From positions 1 to 37,098 of the forward strand of contig JAGGYF010000003.1 in the NCBI GenBank assembly GCA_021162685.1: a stretch of 37,098 bases of DNA. Direction: 5' to 3'. The translations under genes and the position numbers were made by a program. The number at the start of each line of letters is the position of its first letter. Within the stretch, counting starts at the first letter, position 1. The notes under the pieces were generated by a model. That model did no database searches, had not been told where the DNA came from, and worked only from the letters and a program-made list of their open reading frames with translations. Shown piece by piece: positions 24,701 through 31,229 of the stretch. The DNA is from Candidatus Iainarchaeum sp. Its GTDB lineage: Archaea; B1Sed10-29; WALL01.

Positions 24701-26641
24701 ACAGTCGGGCACTTCTCTCAGTACAATGTAACAGATAACGTTGCTCCAATAATTGACATTACTGCACCACCAAGTATAACTGCAGATAATACACCAGTGG
24801 TGAATGTTACTGTTAATGGTACTGGAACCAAACTCAGCAATATTACCACATACATAGATGGACAAGTGCTATTCTCATACAATGATACCCAGATACAGCA
24901 GAATTGTTACAACCATACTGCAGATTGGGAGGTAGTGCACTGTAATGCTACAAGTTCGCAACTTTCTGGTGGACAGCATACTGTAACAGTTGTGGCATTT
25001 GACTTCGGAGGCCAAGCACCAGGAAACCAGAATACATCACAGAAGAATTTTGAGGTTGACACAACACCTCCAACAACAACTGCAAACGTAACAAATGGAA
25101 TGTGGTATGATTCAGATGTAACAGTGGTATTGACATGTAGTGATAATGGCAATTGTAACTCAACAGCGTATAGGAAAGATGGAGGAGGAGCCTGGACAAC
25201 AGGCAACACAACAACATTCAACACAGAAGGAAACCACACAATTGAGTACAACTCAACTGATACAGCAGGAAATGTAGAGACAACAAAAACAACAACATTC
25301 TATATAGACAAAACGAACCCAACAGCCACCATCTACCTAACAAACAACTCCAATTATACAACAAGCACTGTAAGCGTTACAGTAGAGCCAACAGACAACT
25401 TGGATGATACGCTTGCATGTAGTTTATACGAGGGTTCAACAGCAGTTTCTGGAACCACCTACATAACGAATAATACAAATGGAACAATAACATCAAATTC
25501 ACTTTCAGATGGCTCTCATGACTTGGTTGCTGTGTGTGTAGATAATGCAGGCAATTCAGGAACAAGTGCGCAAAGGACAGTCAATATAGCACAAGCACCA
25601 ACCGTAACGTTGAGCTCTCCAGCAAGCGGAGCATCTACAACAGATAGGACACCAACATTGACATTTACAGTTTCTGATAATGACGCATCTGTGACATGTA
25701 CAGTTTATGTAGATGGTTCATCTGTTGGTACAACAACAGTAAGTTCAGGAAGCAGCGGTTCAGTGACAACAGGTACACTGGCAGTAGGTACACATAACTG
25801 GTATGTAACCTGTACGGATGCTGCGTCACATTCAACAACCTCTAGCACTTGGAGCTTCAGAGTAAGGAGATTAAGCTCTGGTGGAGGAGGAGCAGGTGGA
25901 GGAACAATACCAGTCCAGGAATACACAGAAACATTTACTGTTGAAACAACGCCAGAGACAGTGCAAGAAGTTATAGAAACAGACGAGAATGTACAAAAAG
26001 CACTTGAGGAGGCAGGCGTTGACCTCACTGATGAGGATACAATACAGCAGATAGTAGAGACATCTGCACAAGTATCTCAGCACTTCTCAGTAGAGATGAA
26101 TGTTGACCATATCTCACCAACAGCATCTGCTGTTTCAGTAACAATTACATACGAGGGAGATGAGAACTTAGAAGATGCTATTATCATTGTGCCAGTACCA
26201 AAGAGCTTTGCGTCAAGTGCGTCTGACATAACAGTAGATGCGCCAGGAGCAACTGTTATAGTAACACAGTCAGACCCAGTGTTTGCATTAGTGTATGATA
26301 CATTGGAAGCAGGAGCAGAGAAGGTTGTCCAGTTTATAACGAATAAGCGTGTTAATAGGGAAACAGTTAAGAACGAGCTTGATGAGCCAACAGTCCTAGT
26401 GAAAAGCATAGCAGCGGAAGAGGAGCAGCCACAACAGCCACCAGCTGAGGAGGAGAAGCCAGCGGAAGAGGAGCAGCCACAACAGCCACCAGCAGAACAG
26501 CCACAGCCACCAGCAGAACAGCCGCAACCACAACCGCAACCAGAGCAGGCTGGAATAAGCACATCTATGATTGCGGGCATATTCGTGGCATTGGCAATAG
26601 TGATTATCCTAGCATATGTACTGTACACAAGGAGGAAGTAA
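21713..26641 (+). CDS. Giant surface protein with Ig-like repeats and shared C-terminal stalk
   Basis: A 1642-residue protein. Signal peptide 1-22 (ending PASADF), ATG eight bases after GAGGTG. An N-terminal cohesin/CARDB-like domain (about 25-150) is followed by many Ig-like domains with dense NxS/T sequons. At least three copies of one repeat (PPTTSDNAPSGW..., SDTAGNVETTKTT...) occur at about 357-440, 440-523 and 1120-1204. A middle module ends NLTFTVGHFSQYNV. The C-terminal part has SGGGGAGGG (about 1388), a conserved domain (about 1459-1545) matching that of the protein at 8122, a Glu/Pro/Gln-rich stalk (about 1566-1612), a membrane helix (about 1618-1637) and TRRK. Probably an S-layer-type or adhesin glycoprotein spanning the envelope. 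Confidence 0.9.
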   Translation: MNFRSVLYTLAFLLVICFPASADFLTVSAVSDGNDMNISAGTTETFNFTVTNTYTTLTNITQVNITFDPTYFTFVDASNGTSQTSTFSNTTSLLEWDLTDKIENGTSGYFWFDAIAASISDDTTLNFTVYAKDDSANAYINSTNVSVQIDAEAPEISYNTPTASYVRGTLVVNVTVKDRYIGTNTSTVQVYNETGAAWLTMTCTAITATTGYIDTYYCNYSNFDTSWVADGNNIQVRASDDYGHQRTVNSTSIVDNTAPSVGTATVNTTNYNSTGWVGTPIDIRATATDAVSGVDGATCEFYNGSAWVSASWDGTYCYFLNLNLTNGTQYTFNFRVNDVAGNQGTGTSLTVTADAYGPTTTDNETGGWHTADYYVYLDCSDTGVGCNQTFYNYSNGGWIQGSSVLINQEGNNTLAYYSTDGVGNTEGTHIIYTALDTVPPTTSDNAPSGWQTSSFTVTLTCNDATSGCNTTLYRVDSGAWQVGTSVSINTDGNHTIEYYSNDTAGNVETTKTTYAALDTSIPSVGLIVPLNNTRVSGTISFNISAGDGPSGVSTVYLQNGTGGNWVSMGLYEGDATNGNYSASIDTTQLADGWTNFTVNVTDNAGNFNDTILFHLYIDNTPPTIAISSPADNTYNNTGNISVDFTPTDAGAAAFGTNVTCNWSVYNSSGLVFNQAFSVPSNTAVQQVQPLSDAVYYWNITCDDGVGNTQTTTTRTYIVDQHPVNITDADATPDAFVCVISGHTTNNQVTFNVTAQDVGPAGIAWIKANISEINDTAPLVSLTNVGGNIWQATITVNDTSNDDFRGVNVTFTAQDNAGNGYYFWNSIDPHTQVVLFNMTTPPLRDPNCERAGPSTTVFCDELDFSNINFIQEVERNGSAACNDGHELPWGNTFNTVIKLNFTSLDFSDPAIGEKMQKLGEAIQPHITPPNEFGDSWIYVNTTAFNELNTTTTITMYGLPFASEPVITGPDSPINVVWVESTPYNINGIIVPNGNLTFTVGHFSQYNVTDNVAPIIDITAPPSITADNTPVVNVTVNGTGTKLSNITTYIDGQVLFSYNDTQIQQNCYNHTADWEVVHCNATSSQLSGGQHTVTVVAFDFGGQAPGNQNTSQKNFEVDTTPPTTTANVTNGMWYDSDVTVVLTCSDNGNCNSTAYRKDGGGAWTTGNTTTFNTEGNHTIEYNSTDTAGNVETTKTTTFYIDKTNPTATIYLTNNSNYTTSTVSVTVEPTDNLDDTLACSLYEGSTAVSGTTYITNNTNGTITSNSLSDGSHDLVAVCVDNAGNSGTSAQRTVNIAQAPTVTLSSPASGASTTDRTPTLTFTVSDNDASVTCTVYVDGSSVGTTTVSSGSSGSVTTGTLAVGTHNWYVTCTDAASHSTTSSTWSFRVRRLSSGGGGAGGGTIPVQEYTETFTVETTPETVQEVIETDENVQKALEEAGVDLTDEDTIQQIVETSAQVSQHFSVEMNVDHISPTASAVSVTITYEGDENLEDAIIIVPVPKSFASSASDITVDAPGATVIVTQSDPVFALVYDTLEAGAEKVVQFITNKRVNRETVKNELDEPTVLVKSIAAEEEQPQQPPAEEEKPAEEEQPQQPPAEQPQPPAEQPQPQPQPEQAGISTSMIAGIFVALAIVIILAYVLYTRRK
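26413..26493 (+). repeat. Tandem coding repeat in the Pro/Gln/Glu stalk
   Basis: A 33-base string starting AGCGGAAGAGGAGCAGCC occurs at 26413 and again at 26461, 48 bases apart, followed by shorter CAGCCACCAGCAGAACAG copies. It encodes the EEEQPQQPPAE-type linker and could expand or contract in frame. Confidence 0.8.
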
Positions 26642-26651
26642 TTCCTCTTTC

Positions 26652-26792
26652 TTATTCTCTTTTATATAGATAAGTATACTCGCTCTGCTTTTTCTTGATC
26701 AAGAAATAGATAACTATTGCTATCATTAGTATTACAAGAGCGCCCACAAAGAGCAAGATAATCCCTGTTCCTTCTCCTTCTAATCCAGCCAT
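26652..26792 (-). CDS. 46-residue single-pass membrane protein
   Basis: MAGLEGEGTGIILLF... has one membrane helix (about residues 10-31) followed by a basic-aromatic tail (KKKQSEYTYLYKRE). On the minus strand TTTATATAC lies about 24 bases upstream of the ATG, so it can be a leaderless message. It is convergent with the giant surface-protein gene and divergent from UppP. No family was recognised. The start-codon and promoter fit makes it more than a chance frame. Confidence 0.6.
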   Translation of the reverse strand: MAGLEGEGTGIILLFVGALVILMIAIVIYFLIKKKQSEYTYLYKRE

Positions 26793-26807
26793 ATGCTAAA
26801 AGAGGAG

Positions 26808-26822
26808 GTTAGTATATAAATG
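26808..26822. promoter_or_regulatory. Two-way TATA element between small membrane protein and UppP
   Basis: TTAGTATATAAATGC reads as TATA boxes on both strands and lies about 25 bases from each start (26792 minus, 26843 plus). Both genes would then be leaderless and share one promoter core. Confidence 0.5.
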
Positions 26823-26842
26823 CTTTTTGTGTAACCCTCTGT

Positions 26843-27601
26843 ATGCTTGATTATCTTTTGCTTGGTGTGTTGCAAGGCGTTTTTGAATGGTTGCCTGTAA
26901 GTAGTGAGGGCATATTAACGCTTGTTTCTATGTTTTCTATCCAAAACCCCATTGATTTAGCCATCTTTCTACATTTAGGTACAACCCTATCCGCCATCTT
27001 CTATTTTAGGAATGAACTTTGGGATATCCTTACGCTCAGAAATAAGAAGCTATTAATGTTCGTTGTTATCTCCACAATTGTTTCACTGGTTATTGCGTTT
27101 CCTATATACCTTTTTCTAAGTGGCATAAGTGCGTATTATGGTCTATTTCTCCTTCTTGTGATTGGAATAGCCTTATTTGTGACAGGTATTGTTTTGAAAA
27201 GGTCAGAGGAGAGAGGGAAAAAGAGCATAGATGAACTAACAAGAAAGGAGGCAGCCATTGTAGGTATTCTCCAAGGCATCGCAGTCATACCAGGTCTATC
27301 AAGGAGTGCCACAACAATCACTGGGTTGCTTTTACTTGGCGTTGAACAGGAAACAGCGCTTAAACTCTCATTTATTATGAGTATCCCGGTAGTGATTGCT
27401 GCAAACGTCTTCTTTGCGCTTAAGGGAGTAACATTTGAGTTGGGATATCTCCTAGCGTTGTTAACCTCTTTTGTTGTTGGTATCTTGTCAATGCATGTGC
27501 TTATAACATTTTCAAGAAAGGTTGATTTCACACTGTTCTGTTGGATTTTGGGAGCATTAGCAACAGCAACGTTTTTATTCGTTGTTTTCTTTAATGTGTA
27601 A
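26843..27601 (+). CDS. uppP: Undecaprenyl-diphosphatase UppP/BacA-like
   Basis: A 252-residue polytopic protein with the two BacA signatures: QGVFEWLPVSSEG (11-23; Glu15, Ser20-21) and PGLSRSATTI (about 150-159). UppP removes a phosphate from polyprenyl diphosphate, recycling lipid carriers. In archaea the carrier would be a dolichyl or other polyprenyl phosphate used for N-glycosylation of surface proteins, which fits the glycosylation-rich proteins nearby. Probably leaderless, 25 bases after a TATA box. Ten bases separate it from the next membrane-protein gene, so they are likely an operon. Confidence 0.9.
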   Translation: MLDYLLLGVLQGVFEWLPVSSEGILTLVSMFSIQNPIDLAIFLHLGTTLSAIFYFRNELWDILTLRNKKLLMFVVISTIVSLVIAFPIYLFLSGISAYYGLFLLLVIGIALFVTGIVLKRSEERGKKSIDELTRKEAAIVGILQGIAVIPGLSRSATTITGLLLLGVEQETALKLSFIMSIPVVIAANVFFALKGVTFELGYLLALLTSFVVGILSMHVLITFSRKVDFTLFCWILGALATATFLFVVFFNV

Positions 27602-27611
27602 TGGTGCTTAT

Positions 27612-28463
27612 ATGTATACTAACTTGATGAAGTCCTCGTTTTCCCTGTGGAAAAAAGATAAACAACTTTCTTTCATTCCTCTTATATGGGTTTTTCTGCG
27701 TGGCCTTTTGTTCCTTGCTGTTGTTGTAGGGGTCCTTTTGGTTTCAGCACTTGCTGCAGCTGTTTTTTCTCCAATCAGTAAAGAGTTCTCATTACTCATC
27801 GCCATACTTCTTATATTTATCGGCATTATATGTGGTACTTTAGTGTTCGTATATGCAAATGCTGTCTATGATTCAGCATTGTACTTCATGGCAGATAAAG
27901 TAATGAACAAAAAGAAAATAAGCATTGATAAAGCCATAAAGGAATCAAGGCCGTTATGGAACAGGTTTTTCAATTTTAAACTATTACAGATAGCACTTAT
28001 TATCCTGCTGCTGTTTGGTATTGGAATTATCACAGGCATTGGTATTCTTGTTGATGTTCTGTCCAACTCAAACGGAGTATTCACAATAACATTTTTTATT
28101 ATAAGCATATTCTTGGCTTTATTAGTAGGCGCTTATCTGATGTTCACCTTCTTTTTTTCGCCAGCAGTTATTCTGTATGGTAAGGACGATACCTTCACGA
28201 TATTCAAAAAATGCATCAAACTATTACATAAAAAACCAGCACATGTTATAATATCATTTATTGTCATTATGTTGGTCGGAATTGTTTTTAGGGTAGTAGT
28301 TAATCTTATCCTTTCCCCATTATGGATTCTTCATCTTATACTTGCGCTAGCTTTTTTTAGCCCTCTTGGTTATATCATAAGTCTCATAGAAGAAGTAGCA
28401 TCAGCGATATTTTTTGTTCCATGGTCAGCATTGTTTATTTTACAGGCGTATAAAAAGGCTTAG
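27612..28463 (+). CDS. Polytopic membrane protein, unknown function
   Basis: A 283-residue protein with about six membrane segments. Start ATG 27612 follows GGTG by six bases and avoids overlap with UppP. The N-terminal MYTNLMKSSFSLWKKDKQLSFIPL then a helix, and AIKESRPLWNRFF in the middle, resemble large membrane-protein families of the DUF6159/DUF4013 type, but this is a weak impression. Its end overlaps the convergent Cas4-like gene by four bases. Probably co-transcribed with UppP; a role in lipid or envelope handling would be guesswork. Confidence 0.65.
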   Translation: MYTNLMKSSFSLWKKDKQLSFIPLIWVFLRGLLFLAVVVGVLLVSALAAAVFSPISKEFSLLIAILLIFIGIICGTLVFVYANAVYDSALYFMADKVMNKKKISIDKAIKESRPLWNRFFNFKLLQIALIILLLFGIGIITGIGILVDVLSNSNGVFTITFFIISIFLALLVGAYLMFTFFFSPAVILYGKDDTFTIFKKCIKLLHKKPAHVIISFIVIMLVGIVFRVVVNLILSPLWILHLILALAFFSPLGYIISLIEEVASAIFFVPWSALFILQAYKKA

Positions 28464-29221
28464 TGGGATTTATTGCAGATGTCCTTATAGAGACAGAAGT
28501 CACACATGTTGCTGCGGCTTGGGACATGCACGCCTCGTTCCATCAGCTCAAATCTTCTTTTGTATTGTAGTGCGTTCTGGAACAATGCATTTGTGAACTC
28601 AATCCTTTTTTCTTCGTGTGCGTATTCAAGTATTCCATACGGAGAATCCCTTTTCCATTCCTTTTGGATGAGTAGGCCATAGCTTGCCAGTTGTATTGTA
28701 TCTCTCCACACCCTTTCTTTTGGGACATCAATTGCACTTTTGTACTCATGCGGTATAACTTTGCCATCAATAATCTCAATACTATCTATCCTTCCTCTCA
28801 TGCCGAGCGTTTGTGATGATATAAATTTTTCTGTTAGAACAGATACTGGTTTGTATATCCCCTTCACGATCTTTCCAGCATGTGCCTTTGCCCTTTTCTT
28901 TATCTCATCTTTTAGATCATCATAAACAAAATTGAAGTCCAAGCCATTTGACTCTATGCTCTCTCTCATCTCCTCAAGATATTTTGATACTATATGCATC
29001 CACTCTTTAGAATAATACTTTTCTATATCACGTAAGGGCAGTGTTTTATCCACCGCTTTGTCAAGTTCTACTGTCTTGTTTTTTATTGACTCTATGACAT
29101 TGTGTTTTATTGTTCCCCAGTAGTATAGGCGCGTATCCCTTGGAGGCATTTTGAGTATATGCTTTATATATGCTAAACGCTCGCAGAATGCTGTATCTGC
29201 AACTGCACTTACTGGAATCAT
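28460..29221 (-). CDS. Cas4-like PD-(D/E)XK exonuclease with Fe-S cluster
   Basis: A 253-residue protein. RecB/Cas4 features: GTIKH (36-40), GRIDSIEI with Asp146, HEYK (158-161; Glu159, Lys161) and QLASYGLL (177-184). Four cysteines, C13 near the N-terminus and C240, C243 and C249 near the C-terminus, match the Cas4/AddB-type 4Fe-4S site. Such proteins degrade single-stranded DNA ends. No cas genes or CRISPR array are in this window, so it is probably a free-standing Cas4-like repair nuclease. On the minus strand, GTTTTTATAC about 25 bases upstream points to a leaderless message starting at 29221. Confidence 0.85.
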   Translation of the reverse strand: MIPVSAVADTAFCERLAYIKHILKMPPRDTRLYYWGTIKHNVIESIKNKTVELDKAVDKTLPLRDIEKYYSKEWMHIVSKYLEEMRESIESNGLDFNFVYDDLKDEIKKRAKAHAGKIVKGIYKPVSVLTEKFISSQTLGMRGRIDSIEIIDGKVIPHEYKSAIDVPKERVWRDTIQLASYGLLIQKEWKRDSPYGILEYAHEEKRIEFTNALFQNALQYKRRFELMERGVHVPSRSNMCDFCLYKDICNKSH

Positions 29222-29313
29222 ACGTTATTTTTTGTTTTGTACGTATAAAAACAATATATAGTATGGATTTCCGAGAGCAAGGTTTTTATTTTCTTTCCGT
29301 TAAACAAAGACAT

Positions 29314-29670
29314 ATGGGTAAGGGAATATCGCCTGCAATCTCCTTTATGATTATTGTTGCCATTGTTGCCATTGGGGCAGTTGCTGTCTATTTCTGGGTT
29401 TCTGGGACACTAAATCAGCCCGTAGTGAAGGAGCAACCCGTGCCAATCCAGGCCTATGCATATAACTCATCTGCAATAAAAGTGATAAATATAGGCACAA
29501 CGAACTCCTCTGAGATAACCTATCTCAATACCTCAGTTGGAGCATGCACCTTTTCAGGAGCAACAGTTTTAGAACCAGGTGTTGCTGAGACCTGCGTTCT
29601 GCCAGTACAACCATCTGGTCCAGTAACCCTATATAGTGGCGCTACTAAGTCATTTACGGTTTCTTTCTAG
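29314..29670 (+). CDS. Archaeal pilin-like protein with class III signal
   Basis: A 118-residue protein. MGKGISPAISFMIIVAIVAIG is a typical archaeal type IV pilin/archaellin leader: cleavage by the FlaK/PibD-type peptidase would follow the glycine in MGKG, leaving a hydrophobic N-terminal helix. The short mature domain has two cysteines (GACTF and TCVLP) and ends SFTVSF. Start 29314 is chosen for the leader and for a TATA-like GGTTTTTATTTTC about 28 bases upstream. The mature domain resembles the head of the truncated protein at 1-1881. Likely a minor pilin or surface subunit. Confidence 0.85.
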   Translation: MGKGISPAISFMIIVAIVAIGAVAVYFWVSGTLNQPVVKEQPVPIQAYAYNSSAIKVINIGTTNSSEITYLNTSVGACTFSGATVLEPGVAETCVLPVQPSGPVTLYSGATKSFTVSF

Positions 29671-29841
29671 GTTAAACCCCTTTGCCAGTAATGCTACTCC
29701 AATGAAGAAAGGGATGCCTATAACTATCAGGCGTTCACCGCTCAGCACATAATTATTAAGCACCAGGAGAACAATAGATAGCAACATAGCAACAATCCCG
29801 ATAAATATCAAATCCGTGTCAAATGGTTTTCTCTTGGCCAT
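29650..29841 (-). CDS. Small two-helix membrane protein
   Basis: A 63-residue protein starting MAKRKPFDTD, with two hydrophobic helices (about 10-30 and 37-56) and a basic tail (NLERNRK). GGTGAGC lies just upstream of ATG 29841; a longer frame to 29892 has no such support. It overlaps the pilin-like gene end by 21 bases (convergent). No family was recognised. Confidence 0.6.
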   Translation of the reverse strand: MAKRKPFDTDLIFIGIVAMLLSIVLLVLNNYVLSGERLIVIGIPFFIGVALLAKGFNLERNRK

Positions 29842-29902
29842 ATGCTCACCACAGTTAAGTATGTACCACACATATTTAAATCTTATTATCATCTATAATA
29901 GC

Positions 29903-30325
29903 ATGGCAGAGATGGAGATCCCAGGAACACTTATAAGGGTTCTTGGGGTGATTGGTGGGAGGAAACTCGTTAAATCTGTTGAGTCAATGGCAGCAGCCAT
30001 TGCACGTTTTAATAAAGATGTTTATGTCAGAAGCGATGGAAATTTGGTTGAACTTACATTAAAGGATAAAAAGGCAACGATTGAGGTAGTTGGAGAGAAA
30101 CCACAAATATTGGACAACTATTATGCTTACCAGGATGGCAAAGCGATAGTAAAAGGAGACGAGGACACATTGGAAAGAATCAAATCAACACTTATAGAGC
30201 TTGTTCCTTTCAGGAAGGCATATCTTTTAGGTATGTACTCACCGAAACAGCTGAAGAGATATGGCATAGACATAGCCTACATTGATTCATTAGAGGAAAA
30301 GGTATCCTCCCTCAGGATAAGGTGA
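29903..30325 (+). CDS. Conserved-looking cytoplasmic protein, unknown function
   Basis: A 140-residue protein, MAEMEIPGTLIRVLGVIGGRK..., mixed alpha/beta and without signal or membrane helices. The last third (ERIKSTLIELVPFRKAYLLGMYSPKQLKRYGI) is basic and may bind nucleic acid. ATG 29903 lies about 25 bases after ATATTTAAATC, so it looks leaderless. It is followed four bases later by a 68-residue gene and then by tRNA-Gly, suggesting one transcript and perhaps a translation or RNA role. No family was recognised. Confidence 0.65.
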   Translation: MAEMEIPGTLIRVLGVIGGRKLVKSVESMAAAIARFNKDVYVRSDGNLVELTLKDKKATIEVVGEKPQILDNYYAYQDGKAIVKGDEDTLERIKSTLIELVPFRKAYLLGMYSPKQLKRYGIDIAYIDSLEEKVSSLRIR

Positions 30326-30329
30326 GCCC

Positions 30330-30536
30330 ATGGTTTGTTGGATGATTTATGTCAATCTAGTCAAACAATTGACAGGTGTTTCAGAGAAAGATGCAATAGA
30401 TATCCTAAGAGATATAGAAGAGGAGGTTGGACACAACAAAGAACTTATCAAAGCAGTTGTGGATGCTGAGGGCCCAAACCTAATAAAACGATTAAAAAGG
30501 AAAAAACACAAAAAGAAAAACATAGCATATGCGTGA
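30330..30536 (+). CDS. Small basic protein directly upstream of tRNA-Gly
   Basis: A 68-residue protein ending in a strongly basic tail (IKRLKRKKHKKKNIAYA), so it probably binds RNA or DNA. The helical core contains ILRDIEEEVGHNKELIKAVVDAEG. AGGTGAGCCC precedes ATG 30330; a start at 30345 is possible. The stop ends only two bases before the tRNA-Gly gene, so tRNA processing must cut right at the end of this message. No family was recognised. Confidence 0.6.
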   Translation: MVCWMIYVNLVKQLTGVSEKDAIDILRDIEEEVGHNKELIKAVVDAEGPNLIKRLKRKKHKKKNIAYA

Positions 30537-30538
30537 GT

Positions 30539-30644
30539 GCGCCGTTAGTCTAGTCTGCTTCCAGCCATCCGTGGTTGGATGCCTAGAATGGTAGGACTCA
30601 GCCCTCCCAAGGCTGCGACCCGGGTTCAAATCCCGGGCGGCGCA
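30539..30644 (+). tRNA. tRNA-Gly(CCC) with D-loop intron
   Basis: Acceptor stem GCGCCGT (30539-30545) pairs with GCGGCGC (30637-30643), discriminator A. Anticodon stem CAGCC/GGCTG encloses CTCCCAA, anticodon CCC (30606-30608). T-arm CCGGG-TTCAAAT-CCCGG. The D-arm is interrupted: GTCT AGTC ... TGGTA GGAC with 33 extra bases. After removal the D-loop reads AGTCTGGTA, a normal archaeal form. No encoded CCA. It lies two bases after an upstream stop codon and is probably released from a longer transcript. Confidence 0.9.
30556..30588 (+). other. Noncanonical intron in the D-loop of tRNA-Gly
   Basis: CTAG (30550-30553) can pair with CTAG (30583-30586). This 4-bp helix is flanked by 3-base bulges TCT (30554-30556) and AAT (30587-30589). 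Cutting after the second base of each bulge removes 33 bases and leaves AGTCTGGTA. The intron folds into GC, a T-T mismatch, then TCCAGCC paired with GGTTGGA. The outer helix is weak, so this is a relaxed bulge-helix-bulge. Confidence 0.75.
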
Positions 30645-30695
30645 TTTCCCAAAATTTTTAAATATGACACCTTCCTTTTTTCATCAGGTGTTCTA

Positions 30696-31229
30696 ATGGG
30701 CATTTCAAGTTTGATTTATGATTCCTGGATGAAAGAGAAACAATACAAAAAGTATTCTGGCATTCTCAACATGCTCTCAAAAACAAACCTAAATGGAAAA
30801 ATCCTAGATGTTGGTATGGGCACAGGACTATTTGAGGATTATTTGAAAGGGAAAGGCATACATGTTGACGTAAAAGGCATAGAAATAGACAAGAAGATGA
30901 TGGATGAGGCAAGGAAGAAGGGTTACGATGTTGCACTTGGGAGCGCAGAGGAATTGCCTTTTGAAAGCAACTCATTTGATTTGGTCATATGTATAGATAC
31001 CATCCATGCTGTTAGAGATAAAGAGCGAGCGATCAGAGAGATTATGCGTGTTCTAAAGCCAAATGGATATGCACTCATTACGCACTTCTGCAACACATTC
31101 ACAAAAAAGGAGACAATTAACAAGATGGAAAAACTTACAGACGGATTGGATGTTGTTGAGAAGAAGATTGTTGGGCATCCAGATGATGAGATATCTGTAG
31201 CTTTTCTTGTGAGGAAATCAGCGCTTTAG
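30696..31229 (+). CDS. SAM-dependent methyltransferase (Methyltransf_11 type)
   Basis: A 177-residue class I methyltransferase. Motif I is ILDVGMGTGLFE (about 34-45), GIEIDKKMMDEA is the acidic motif II region, and ELPFESNSFDLVICID plus IMRVLKPNGYALITHF complete the fold. Start ATG 30696 follows AGGTG by about seven bases; the upstream frame reads through the tRNA and is rejected. The substrate is unknown; candidates are small molecules or quinone-like or lipid targets. Own promoter TTTTTAAATATG about 40 bases upstream. It ends 12 bases inside the convergent peptidase operon. Confidence 0.85.
   Translation: MGISSLIYDSWMKEKQYKKYSGILNMLSKTNLNGKILDVGMGTGLFEDYLKGKGIHVDVKGIEIDKKMMDEARKKGYDVALGSAEELPFESNSFDLVICIDTIHAVRDKERAIREIMRVLKPNGYALITHFCNTFTKKETINKMEKLTDGLDVVEKKIVGHPDDEISVAFLVRKSAL

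Noticed and set aside
26077-26628. Minus-strand Cys/Gly-rich gene opposite the surface protein stalk
   Set aside because: It is a by-product of the Pro/Gln/Ala-rich codons on the plus strand, with no ribosome-binding site or promoter.
28460-29221. CRISPR-Cas locus, because of the Cas4-like protein
   Set aside because: No cas1, cas2 or effector genes and no repeat-spacer array in the window; the gene is flanked by unrelated membrane and pilin genes.
30579-30695. N-terminal extension of the methyltransferase
   Set aside because: It overlaps tRNA-Gly; ATG 30696 has AGGTG upstream and matches the family start.
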